A stretch of DNA of 64,000 nt from an uncultured Paracoccaceae bacterium (lineage in GTDB: Bacteria; Pseudomonadota; Alphaproteobacteria; Rhodobacterales; Rhodobacteraceae): positions 566,501-630,500 of the forward strand of contig CANLNT010000002.1 in the NCBI GenBank assembly GCA_947492825.1, read 5' to 3'. Below, one piece after another: positions 52,648 through 61,253 of this stretch; within the stretch, counting starts at the first letter, position 1; the number at the start of each line of letters is the position of its first letter. The notes below the pieces were generated by a model. That model saw nothing but the letters and a program-made list of their open reading frames with translations, searched no databases and had not been told where the DNA came from. Both the position numbers and the translations under genes were made by a program.

Positions 52648-53814
52648 ATGAAGATTGCGATTGCTGGTATCGGCTATGTTGGGCTGTCAAATGCTGTTTT
52701 GTTGGCCTCTCAGCACGACGTCGTTGCCGTTGATCTTGATGAGGGGCGCGTTGCGGCCCTGAATGCTGGCAAAGCCCCGATCATGGATCCTGATATCGAG
52801 GTGCGGCTGGGGCAGGGTGGGCTGTCTTTGCGTGCAACCACGGACAAAACTGATGCCTACAGCGGTGCGGATTTCGTGATCGTGGCGACCCCGACAAATT
52901 ACGATCCGCATACCGCCTATTTTGATACATCGTCGGTCGAGGCCGTGATCCGTGATGTGATCGCGGTCAATCAGGCGGCAACCATCGTTATCAAGTCAAC
53001 GATCCCAGTCGGTTTCACCGATAAGGTGCGTGCAGATATCGGGACCGATCAGGTGATCTTTAGCCCCGAATTCCTACGCGAAGGCCATGCCCTGCACGAT
53101 AACCTGTTCCCCAGCCGGATTGTCGTGGGCGAACGGTCAGAGCGGGCCAAGGTATTCGCAGACACGCTGCTTGCAGCAGCAGAGAAGGACGATGTGCCCG
53201 TGCTGCTGACCGGCCCAGCAGAGGCGGAAGCGATCAAGCTCTTCGCAAACACGTTCCTTGCGATGCGCGTTGCATATTTCAACGAATTGGACAGCTATGC
53301 ACTGAGCCTTGGCCTGGATAGCCGCGAGATCATCAACGGCGTCAGTGCGGATCCGCGTGTTGGAGATTACTACAACAACCCGTCATTTGGGTATGGCGGC
53401 TATTGCCTGCCCAAAGACAGCAAACAGCTTTTGGCCAACTATGCCAACGTGCCGCAAAACATGATCCGGGCCATCGTCGACGCCAATTCGACCCGCAAGG
53501 ACTTTCTGGCAGATCAGATCGTTCAGATGGCGCCCAAAGTCGTCGGTATCTACCGGCTGACCATGAAGGCCGGGTCTGACAATTTCCGCGACAGTTCGAT
53601 CCAGGGGATCATGAAACGGATCAAGGCCAAGGGAATCGAAGTGGTGGTTTACGAGCCGCATCTTGATGAAGACACGTTTTTTAACTCTGACGTCATGACC
53701 GATCTGGCGGCCTTCAAGACGATGTCAGATGTCATTGTGGCGAACCGCAAAGAGGCGGCGCTGGAAGATGTGGCCGACAAGGTCTTCACCCGCGACCTTT
53801 CGGGAGAAGACTAA
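52648..53814 (+). CDS. ugd: UDP-glucose 6-dehydrogenase, E. coli Ugd type
   Basis: The protein has 388 residues from ATG 52648 (AAAGGCGA upstream), exactly the length of E. coli Ugd. The NAD fold is [20 protein letters not shown]. Catalytic motifs are [39 protein letters not shown] and the active Cys in [19 protein letters not shown]. It produces UDP-glucuronic acid, the likely substrate of the epimerase at 58263. It ends immediately next to the convergent phytase-like gene. Confidence 0.94.
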   Translation: MKIAIAGIGYVGLSNAVLLASQHDVVAVDLDEGRVAALNAGKAPIMDPDIEVRLGQGGLSLRATTDKTDAYSGADFVIVATPTNYDPHTAYFDTSSVEAVIRDVIAVNQAATIVIKSTIPVGFTDKVRADIGTDQVIFSPEFLREGHALHDNLFPSRIVVGERSERAKVFADTLLAAAEKDDVPVLLTGPAEAEAIKLFANTFLAMRVAYFNELDSYALSLGLDSREIINGVSADPRVGDYYNNPSFGYGGYCLPKDSKQLLANYANVPQNMIRAIVDANSTRKDFLADQIVQMAPKVVGIYRLTMKAGSDNFRDSSIQGIMKRIKAKGIEVVVYEPHLDEDTFFNSDVMTDLAAFKTMSDVIVANRKEAALEDVADKVFTRDLSGED

Positions 53815-54726
53815 TCAGTCTTCTGATGGACCAACACGCGCCTCGACAAAAGTTGTCTGTTCATCCGCATCCGCGTTGTTGTCTGACACCATGGTCAACC
53901 GAATGCCATCGGTGGCTTGCCAAACGGCGATGCCTTCAAGGTTGCCAAACGCCCCCCGTGCGGATGTCCAAAGCGTTTCAATTTCGACAGGTGCGGTGAT
54001 GTTGCTGATGCGACGCACGCGACTTTGCCACCACAGTCCAAGGACCAGCTTACGCTCTAGCAGGAACAACGCTCCGTCGGTGTGAAAGTCCGCGCCGACG
54101 ATCGCAAAACCATCAGACGGCGCGATCGCACCGTCAATCGTCCAGCCGTTCGGAGATAGCCGGTAGATTGCGAAGGTGCCGTCCAACGGTTCTTCTGCAA
54201 AGGTATAAAGATCACCGTTGGGGTGGATCGCGAGCGCTTCCAGTTGGCGGTTGTCGCGATAGCTTGCAAATGTAGGGTGATCCGCGATCCAGGTGCTGGC
54301 TGTCGTTATTGAGGGGTGTCGTGCAACCCGCGCCCACCGTTCGTAGGAGATCCAACCCGCGCCATTCTCACCAATCGCAAGGCCTTCCGCATCGGACCAA
54401 TCGCCGACCCGCCTTGCGGCAACGGGCAGGCCGTCATTGCCGAGAATTGGCAGAAGGCTATTCAGCGTCACATCCGTCAGGACCCCATCCTGACGTTCAA
54501 ATCGCCCCGTGATGTACCAGCCCCGGTCGCTGATTGTAGAAAAGGACGTGCCATCGGAAGCAACCTCAAGGCCCGACAAGCCGATCGCACCGTCCTGTTT
54601 CCAGATGAATGTGCCCAAGACGTCCAGGGTGTCTGCCGCCGCAGAAGACGCAAGGCCAAGACCGAGCAAAAGGTGAAGCGGCAGCAAGCGGCGAGTTGTT
54701 TGGCGAATGGGCGGGATAGGGTTCAT
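53815..54726 (-). CDS. Esterase-like activity of phytase family protein, secreted
   Basis: The protein has about 303 residues from ATG 54726, the start that gives a signal peptide (LPLHLLLGLGLASSAAADT). The frame is open further upstream to 54876. The mature part fits the phytase-like propeller family (AIGLSGLEVASDGTSFSTIS, DRGWYITGRFERQDGVLTDV, LEALAIHPNGDLYTFAEE). The enzymatic role is unknown. Such proteins are frequent in Rhodobacteraceae periplasm and the gene may be unrelated to EPS. Confidence 0.85.
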   Translation of the reverse strand: MNPIPPIRQTTRRLLPLHLLLGLGLASSAAADTLDVLGTFIWKQDGAIGLSGLEVASDGTSFSTISDRGWYITGRFERQDGVLTDVTLNSLLPILGNDGLPVAARRVGDWSDAEGLAIGENGAGWISYERWARVARHPSITTASTWIADHPTFASYRDNRQLEALAIHPNGDLYTFAEEPLDGTFAIYRLSPNGWTIDGAIAPSDGFAIVGADFHTDGALFLLERKLVLGLWWQSRVRRISNITAPVEIETLWTSARGAFGNLEGIAVWQATDGIRLTMVSDNNADADEQTTFVEARVGPSED

Positions 54727-55127
54727 TGACGCAACGATAGGTCCGGGCATTCCTTTCGCCAACATGTGAATCGACGGGAAACCGCAAAAATCTGCGGGCG
54801 TCAGACGGCTGACCTTTGGTGAACCGGCGGAAATCGACTGATCCGATTGCGCCGTCTGGCGGACACCTGCTGACAAATGCTGGCGCCGAACTGCGCACGG
54901 TTTCGCATCCAGTGAAAATTGCTAACGGACTTCGCGAGCGCCTGTGTTTTTGGGCCTTTGCCTAAAAATCAACATAAATGCAGCCGCAGTTCAGCCGCAT
55001 TTCCTAACGAGTTGTTAACCTCGCTGACCTGGGGTTTTGGGGTTAGCTGCCATTTTCGCCGGTCGATTGGGGCCGGTAACCTGCTGCTCGCGACCAACAT
55101 TGCACAGCGCTCATTTTGGAGGTGATC
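54727..55127. other. 401-base non-coding region, divergent promoter area
   Basis: The gap between the phytase-like gene (minus) and the beta-helix gene (plus) holds a near-consensus CtrA box (55004-55018), a direct repeat CAGCCGCA (54981-54988 and 54992-54999) and a full anti-Shine-Dalgarno complement GGAGGTGATC ending next to ATG 55128. I see no small gene in it. Confidence 0.6.
55004..55018. promoter_or_regulatory. Near-consensus CtrA box CTAA-N7-TTAA
   Basis: CTAACGAGTTGTTAA differs from the TTAA-N7-TTAA consensus at one base and is followed by C, as in strong sites. It is about 110 bases upstream of the 1008-residue beta-helix gene. Together with the perfect box at 50687 it suggests coordinate control. 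Confidence 0.4.
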
Positions 55128-58100
55128 ATGATCGCCGCACTCTTAACTGCGCTTATGTCGCTTTTTGCTGTCATGGGTTTGGGCCGCTCGTCTGGAGACA
55201 GCAGCAATTCGCAAACTGCAAATCAATCTGATAACGAGCGCGAGTCTGGTGGGGAAGGCGGCGATACGCGTGCGCTTGAAGGCGGTGGACGACAAGATCC
55301 CAATGCGCCGGACGCGCCAAAGCAATCGGACGAAGAGACCGATGGCTATCCGACAAAGCCAAAGCCCAAACCACCAGCCGATGAAGAGGAGGAGGACACA
55401 ACACCTCCACCAACCGAGACTTTGCCGGAGTATACAGGTGATCTGACCAAGATCGTTGGCCCCGATGCGACCGCAGGGCGTGTGCTGAAGGTCACGCCAG
55501 ATGATCATGATGATATCGCAAGCATCCAGATCATCGACCCGCCGGTCGAAGGTAATGTCACCGTCAATCCAGACAACACGCTTGCGGTTGTTCTGACGAC
55601 TTCGGATTCGACCAACGATATCGCCTATCGCTACGAGGTGACTTTCAAGGATGGCTCGACAGAAGTTTTCGAGAGCTCGCACAAAGTTCAAGCAGGATCA
55701 CAGGATGCTGGCTGGGGTGAGGGCAAGTTCTTTATGTTGGAAACCGATGCCAACGACGACGTCATCGTTGAAACCGGTGACGTTCACCGTGAGGTTTACA
55801 TCACCAACAGTAGCGACGCGCTGAGCCGGGCAGATATTGCTGCACTTGAAGGTCTTGATGAAAGCGACATCACCCAGCGCTGGCTGATGGAACATTCCGA
55901 ATACGGCGGCAGCGAAGGCATGGCGTTGGACCAAGATGCGGGTATGGATCTGTGGTATGGAATTGCTGGCGCCAATAGCAATACATCGCATTGGTTGCGG
56001 TTCGAAAGCGGCTACGAATACGATTCAGTGGGTCGTGTCATCATGGCGGGCGCGTCTGGCGAAGACGAGCTGCACCCGTTGCACGTGACCTCCTACGGCA
56101 GCGGTCCGCGGCCCGTGATCGACGACTTTGTCCGGATTTATCAGTTCGACAGCCATAACGTTGTATTTTCTGACATCGAGTTCGCAGATAGATTCAGCAG
56201 CCTGTCGGGCAACAACATCCTTTTTGATGACGTCGAGTTCAGCAGCATGTTGGATTTCCAGTATGGCAGCGGCCTGACGCTTCGAAACTCATTCGCCAAT
56301 GATATTGTTACAGAAACCCCTGCCGATGGTGTCACGTTTCATCCTCATGCGGATCGGATTGCTGGCACATATGTCACTGCGACCGAAGGCATTCTGATCG
56401 AAGGCAACATTTACGACCACTCTGGATGGGCCGACGGGTATGCCGACGATGGCAATGCCGCAGATGGTCAGCCCCCGAGCCAGTTCAGCCACAACTTTTA
56501 CTTTCAGCCATCAGCGCTTGACCTGACTTTCCGGGACAACATCTCTATGCGGGCAGGGTCGTTTGGTGCGCAGTTTCGCGGTGGTGCCGTTGTCGAGGAC
56601 AATGCATTTATCGACAACAATGCTGCGGTTAGCTTTCTTGGCGGCGACTACAACGGGAATGGTCCAACCGGCAATTACTCGCTAGTAACCGACAACGTAA
56701 TCACGTCCGGGGCGCACAAACTTGGCCAGAACATCGGCGCCTTGAGCTTTGGCGCAATTAATGGCGGCGTTGATACGACGTTGATGAATAATATTGTTGC
56801 CCACCTTGCGGACCCAAACAATCCCAATGAATTGGCTGACAAGCCGTGGACACACTCCCCTCTCGATAATCTGCAAACGCCCTATTACGATGACACCATC
56901 ATCTACAACTGGCTTGGTCAGAATGCGGTGAATGCGGGGGCGACGTCGGCCGTCAACGTCGATGGCCTTGATCCGAACGTTCTGGACCAAACAACGATTC
57001 AGCTCTTTGCTGCCCAACTTCTGGGTGACCCTAACGCGACAATCGCCGATCTGGGTGATTTTCTGCGTCTACAGGCGGATGGCGTTTTGAATGACGTTGT
57101 CGACTCTGACCTGATAATTGCCTTTTTCCAGCAAGGTTTCGGGATCACGCCGAACGTGCGTCTGGATGCAGAAACGCTGCGCTTTGTGCCCAACGAACTC
57201 GGGGACGGGATCCGCTGGGATAACCGGTTGAACTGGACGACCGAGGATCTGCCGGGCACGATCAATGGGGACAGCGTCGATCTGGCCGGGAACTGGGTGA
57301 ACTATGGCGGAACGACCGTCATCGACAATCTTGACTTCGGTTCTGGAGGCGAGCTGAACGTTACACACGGCAAGCTGACCGTGGATGGCACAATTGAAAC
57401 CGGCGCGCGTGGCGGAGAGTTCAACATCGATAGTGCCGGTCAAGTCTGGATCGACGGCTATGCCGATGGCAACAAGCTGAAGATCGACATTGACGGCGGA
57501 CGCTTTGCAAACACTGGCGATGTCTCTGGCAAGACCAACATGCATGTCAGTGATGGTCAGGCCATTCTGGCCACCGACGGCGGCAACTACGATGTGGGCG
57601 CAGGCAGCCGGATCACGATCAAGGGCGACGACGCGAAAGTCGGCTTTGACGACACCAATGGTGATACCGCCGTCTTGCGGTTCGAGGATGATGGCGATCT
57701 GAAGTTCATTGCCTCTGATACCGGATTTTCGGCCATTTCAGAAATCCGTTCTGGCGCAATGGGTAACAGTCCCGACGTCGAAAGCGGCGTGAACATTGAA
57801 AAAGCCTCTCTTGAAATCGACGTGTCTGACCTTGCGGGTCAAGCGGGCGATCACACCTTAATCGATGTGGACGGTCTGATCGGCAACTTCGATGACATTC
57901 GGATTACGGGGCTTGGCGCGCAGCAAGACGCCGAGATAATCATCGACTACGATACCGACAGCGTCGTGCTCAGCATGTTGGCCCCCGGTTCGGGCAGCGG
58001 CACGTTCAGCGTCAGAACCACGGGTGACCAAGAGGACGGGCTGATCGGGTCTGATCTGTGGGACGCGCTGACCAATGGGCACCCACCGTTGGACGACGCT

Positions 58101-58154
58101 GATTTCACGCGCCTCTACCTTGAAGATGCAGAGGACGCATTCGATCAGGTCTAG
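55128..58154 (+). CDS. Large secreted/anchored right-handed beta-helix protein
   Basis: The protein has 1008 residues from ATG 55128, preceded by the ideal GGAGGTGATC. A hydrophobic N-terminus (MIAALLTALMSLFAVMGLG) may be a signal anchor. An acidic, Pro-rich linker spans ~20-110 (KPKPKPPADEEEEDTTPPP). After a small beta domain, residues ~280-560 show parallel beta-helix rungs (NVVFSDIEFADRFSSLSGNN, ILFDDVEFSSMLDF, EGILIEGNIYDHSGWADG). Residues ~690-960 form a second beta-rich repeat region (GELNVTHGKLTVDGTIETGA). The fold is that of polysaccharide lyases or epimerases, but no catalytic set can be assigned. It lies beside the UDP-GlcA epimerase and may process the secreted polymer. Confidence 0.7.
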   Translation: MIAALLTALMSLFAVMGLGRSSGDSSNSQTANQSDNERESGGEGGDTRALEGGGRQDPNAPDAPKQSDEETDGYPTKPKPKPPADEEEEDTTPPPTETLPEYTGDLTKIVGPDATAGRVLKVTPDDHDDIASIQIIDPPVEGNVTVNPDNTLAVVLTTSDSTNDIAYRYEVTFKDGSTEVFESSHKVQAGSQDAGWGEGKFFMLETDANDDVIVETGDVHREVYITNSSDALSRADIAALEGLDESDITQRWLMEHSEYGGSEGMALDQDAGMDLWYGIAGANSNTSHWLRFESGYEYDSVGRVIMAGASGEDELHPLHVTSYGSGPRPVIDDFVRIYQFDSHNVVFSDIEFADRFSSLSGNNILFDDVEFSSMLDFQYGSGLTLRNSFANDIVTETPADGVTFHPHADRIAGTYVTATEGILIEGNIYDHSGWADGYADDGNAADGQPPSQFSHNFYFQPSALDLTFRDNISMRAGSFGAQFRGGAVVEDNAFIDNNAAVSFLGGDYNGNGPTGNYSLVTDNVITSGAHKLGQNIGALSFGAINGGVDTTLMNNIVAHLADPNNPNELADKPWTHSPLDNLQTPYYDDTIIYNWLGQNAVNAGATSAVNVDGLDPNVLDQTTIQLFAAQLLGDPNATIADLGDFLRLQADGVLNDVVDSDLIIAFFQQGFGITPNVRLDAETLRFVPNELGDGIRWDNRLNWTTEDLPGTINGDSVDLAGNWVNYGGTTVIDNLDFGSGGELNVTHGKLTVDGTIETGARGGEFNIDSAGQVWIDGYADGNKLKIDIDGGRFANTGDVSGKTNMHVSDGQAILATDGGNYDVGAGSRITIKGDDAKVGFDDTNGDTAVLRFEDDGDLKFIASDTGFSAISEIRSGAMGNSPDVESGVNIEKASLEIDVSDLAGQAGDHTLIDVDGLIGNFDDIRITGLGAQQDAEIIIDYDTDSVVLSMLAPGSGSGTFSVRTTGDQEDGLIGSDLWDALTNGHPPLDDADFTRLYLEDAEDAFDQV

Positions 58155-58209
58155 GGCCCTGCGCCCCCTCATCCAGTGACTTGCACTGGGGCCTGTGACG
58201 TGGTGTGAA

Positions 58210-58248
58210 CAAGACAAGCCACCCCATTGTGGGGTGGCGCACGTCTTG
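58210..58248 (+). repeat. Strong stem-loop before the epimerase gene
   Basis: GCCACCCCA (58218-58226) pairs perfectly with TGGGGTGGC (58230-58238) over a TTG loop, and CAAGAC/GTCTTG extends the stem beyond an internal loop. A smaller hairpin CCAGTG-acttg-CACTGG lies at 58173-58189. There is no T run. It may terminate the previous transcript by another route or shape the epimerase leader, which starts 14 bases later. Confidence 0.6.
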
Positions 58249-58262
58249 GAAGGGTCGGCCAG

Positions 58263-59276
58263 TTGAAGCGTATTTTCGTCACCGGCACTGCGGGCTTCAT
58301 TGGTTTTCATTTGGCCCAGCGGCTGCTGAACGATGGTTTTGTCGTTCACGGGCTGGACGGGATGACGGACTATTACGACGTCACGCTTAAGCAGCGCCGT
58401 CATGCGATGCTTTTGCAGCATCCGAATTTCGCGATGACCGAATGCCTGCTGGAAGATGTCAAAGGCCTGGACGCGGCGGTTGATGCGTTTGCGCCGGATG
58501 TGATCATCCACCTCGCGGGGCAAGCAGGTGTGCGGTATAGCCTTGAAAACCCGCGTTCCTACATCGACAGTAATGTGGTCGGAACCTTCAATGTGATGGA
58601 GGCCGCGCGCCGCCATGCGGTTGCGCATCTGATGATGGCCTCTACCTCGTCGGTTTACGGTGCGAACACGGATATGCCTTATGCTGAACGGCACAAGGCC
58701 GACGCGCAGCTGACGATCTATGCCGCGACCAAAAAGGCCAATGAAAGCATGGGCCATGCCTATGCGCACCTGTGGAACCTGCCGACCACGATGTTCCGGT
58801 TCTTCACCGTCTACGGTCCATGGGGGCGGCCTGATCTGGCGCTTTTCAAGTTTGTCGACGCGATCCTCGATGGTCGCCCGATCGACATCTACAACCACGG
58901 CGAAATGTTCCGTGACTTTACCTATATTGACGATCTGGTGCAGGGCATAAGACTGCTGATGGAGGTCCCGCCCGTCAGACCTGAACCGGAAGAGGATGTG
59001 CCGGAATGGGACAGCCTGTCACCGGTCGCACCTTATCGCGTGGTCAATATCGGCAATTCTGACAAGGTGCGTTTGCTTGACTTTGTTGATGCGATTGAGG
59101 ATTGCCTGGGCATTCCGGCAAAGCGGAACTACATGGACATGCAAAAGGGCGATGTGCCTGCGACATGGGCCGATGCCACGCTTTTGAAGCACCTGACCGG
59201 CTACGCCCCTCAGACCGATTTTCGCGATGGCATTGCCCGGTTCGTGACCTGGTACAAGGACTACTACCAGACGTGA
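58263..59276 (+). CDS. NAD-dependent epimerase, UDP-glucuronate 4-epimerase-like
   Basis: The protein has 337 residues from TTG 58263 with GGAAGGG upstream; an in-frame TTG at 58227 falls in the hairpin and is not family-like. The SDR fold starts RIFVTGTAGFIGFHLAQRLL (GTAGFIG replaces the usual GGAGFIG). Catalytic features are MASTSSVYGANTDMPY and YAATKKANE, then RFFTVYGPWGRPDLALFKF. This is the uronate epimerase group that converts UDP-GlcA to UDP-GalA, consistent with Ugd nearby. Confidence 0.92.
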   Translation: MKRIFVTGTAGFIGFHLAQRLLNDGFVVHGLDGMTDYYDVTLKQRRHAMLLQHPNFAMTECLLEDVKGLDAAVDAFAPDVIIHLAGQAGVRYSLENPRSYIDSNVVGTFNVMEAARRHAVAHLMMASTSSVYGANTDMPYAERHKADAQLTIYAATKKANESMGHAYAHLWNLPTTMFRFFTVYGPWGRPDLALFKFVDAILDGRPIDIYNHGEMFRDFTYIDDLVQGIRLLMEVPPVRPEPEEDVPEWDSLSPVAPYRVVNIGNSDKVRLLDFVDAIEDCLGIPAKRNYMDMQKGDVPATWADATLLKHLTGYAPQTDFRDGIARFVTWYKDYYQT

Positions 59277-59285
59277 AGGACCCCG

Positions 59286-61253
59286 CTATTCGACAATGAA
59301 CGTGAGTGCCGCGACATAGGTCTTCGTGCCGTTCCAGATCGTGTACCGTAGAAGAACACTACCGCTGAAATCAATTGGTGCGGCATAGCGCCAATCGCCA
59401 TTTTCAAACGTCAGGGTTCCGCGGTCTGGCCCAGCCACAACTGCGCGGATGGTTTGGCCGTTCGGGGCCGAGAAAATTGCGGGCAGGCTGACAGAGCCGC
59501 CCAACGGGACTTTCACCACAATGCCCTTTTCCAATACCCTTGCCGTTCCTTTGTCGGCAAAGGCCCCTTGCGACAGCGTGAAGAACGATCCGGCATGCAC
59601 CGTTTTTTTGCCAAAGGCACGCACCATATAGATCGCATCTTCAAGCGGTTGATCGTCAACAAATTCGGTGCCGCTTATCCCATCGGGCGGGCTGATCTCC
59701 GCAAAAGCGCCATCCATCGTGGGGGATCGAAAGACGCGATAACCGGTTGTATCGGGATCGGGCGAAGCGTCCCAGCGCAGCACGGCATGATCATCCTGTT
59801 GACGCAGCTGAACCCCCCGCGGTGGGAGCAAGGGAAAGGCACGGGTGGTTGGATCGCCCAACAAGTTCACCCAAACTGGATTGCGCCACAGGTAGCTGCC
59901 AGTTGGATAATACTCCATGCTGTCCCGATAGGGTCTGTTCGCCTGCCCGTTGTTGACGGTGCGCAGGTGAACTTCGCCAATCGTGCCACCCAAGGCCATG
60001 TGGTGCAGCCACCATGCGGGGCGTCCGCCCCAGCCTGCGGCAATTGGATACCACGGCTGCGCCAATAGCGCCGTCATCGGGTTATGCGGCGCGCCAAAGT
60101 GTTGTTTTCCGCTGCCAAAGTTGATCGTAAAGATCGCCTTGTTTGCGTAGTTCTCGGCGTAGCGCCGTCCGTTCCAATCACCAAAGTCCACACCCCAGAG
60201 CCAAGGCTGTTCTTCACCCGCGTCATGATGCCCACCGGCCGTAATCCGGCCTGGACCCACCACATTGCGCAAAGCATTGGTTTCGACCTTCAAGTGATGG
60301 GTTTGGCCATATGCCTCCCGTAGATCGCCATGTAGGCCATGCCGCCAATGGTGGTTCTTGTCGAAATAGGCCCGCAGCAAGTGCAGCTCTAAGTCCGGGT
60401 CTCGGTCGCTGAGGTTGGCAAAGTCGATGCGGCCGACTTGCATCTCAATCGCGTCACTGGGGACACGGTTATCGGCCAGCGCGCCTGTCGCTGTGATCCG
60501 CCAGTCACCATCCTGATCCGCATAGAACAGATCTGTTGGCTGCGGCACGGGATCGTGTCCGTCGGGGTTGGACCGGCCTGAGGGTAGAATTGGCACCCGA
60601 CCAACCAGAACAATCGCATGACGCTGCTCTGGAGCGTCCTTGTATTGCTCTGCCAGCCAGCTGCGCAATCGGCTCGCGGTTTCAAGGTTGCGAATTGGGT
60701 CTGATGGGTCGTGGCGCCGAACCATTCGCGTTGTGACGCGCCAGCCATCACCGATCAGGTCCTGCCTGAAACGATCCAGATGGGCCGACAAGGGGTCTGA
60801 AAGGGTTTCGTCCACGATCACATAGGCCTGACCACGCTGGACGACAGCAGGGATTTCGGTTCCAGCCGCCCAATACCCGACATCAATCAACTCGCGGCCC
60901 GTGCGCAGGACCTGATACTCGTAAGCCACTCCCGGTTCTGCTGTGGTGTCTTCGAACGAAAAGACCGTACCCAGCTCTGGCGCGAGAGGCAGCCAGGTAT
61001 CGGCCACAACTTCAGACAGCACACGTCTGTTGACGGTTACGGCGCCTGCGTCTGTGCGGCTTTCATCAAACCAATTGAGCGTGATGTGACCGCTGTCGGG
61101 CGCGATTTCGGCATCCAGGGCCAGTGATTTCTCAGCCGAAACCTGCGCGGTCGCCACACCGGGCACACACATACACAGCAATGACAAGATGATGCGTCTG
61201 ACACCAATGCCAACGCACCGGCGCGGATCAGTTGGTGTAATACTTGGCGCCAT
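59286..61253 (-). CDS. Exported protein with cysteine-free peptidase C25-like domain
   Basis: The protein has about 655 residues if started at ATG 61253, giving a signal peptide (IILSLLCMCVPGVATAQ). It overlaps the kinase gene end by 26 bases. A fibronectin-like domain (ITLNWFDESRTDAGAVTVNR) is followed by an alpha/beta domain that recalls gingipain-type C25 peptidases: AIVLVGRVPILPSG, then TDLFYADQDGDW and MQVGRIDFANL. A second Fn3-like domain follows (AVLRWDASPDPDTTGYRVF). The mature protein contains no cysteine, so it cannot be a normal C25 cysteine protease. The function is unknown; it may bind the polymer or the BY-kinase complex. Confidence 0.55.
   Translation of the reverse strand: MAPSITPTDPRRCVGIGVRRIILSLLCMCVPGVATAQVSAEKSLALDAEIAPDSGHITLNWFDESRTDAGAVTVNRRVLSEVVADTWLPLAPELGTVFSFEDTTAEPGVAYEYQVLRTGRELIDVGYWAAGTEIPAVVQRGQAYVIVDETLSDPLSAHLDRFRQDLIGDGWRVTTRMVRRHDPSDPIRNLETASRLRSWLAEQYKDAPEQRHAIVLVGRVPILPSGRSNPDGHDPVPQPTDLFYADQDGDWRITATGALADNRVPSDAIEMQVGRIDFANLSDRDPDLELHLLRAYFDKNHHWRHGLHGDLREAYGQTHHLKVETNALRNVVGPGRITAGGHHDAGEEQPWLWGVDFGDWNGRRYAENYANKAIFTINFGSGKQHFGAPHNPMTALLAQPWYPIAAGWGGRPAWWLHHMALGGTIGEVHLRTVNNGQANRPYRDSMEYYPTGSYLWRNPVWVNLLGDPTTRAFPLLPPRGVQLRQQDDHAVLRWDASPDPDTTGYRVFRSPTMDGAFAEISPPDGISGTEFVDDQPLEDAIYMVRAFGKKTVHAGSFFTLSQGAFADKGTARVLEKGIVVKVPLGGSVSLPAIFSAPNGQTIRAVVAGPDRGTLTFENGDWRYAAPIDFSGSVLLRYTIWNGTKTYVAALTFIVE

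Noticed and set aside
57858-58898. Antisense open frame spanning the end of the beta-helix gene and the epimerase gene
   Set aside because: It crosses two well-supported genes and a hairpin; no domain recognised.
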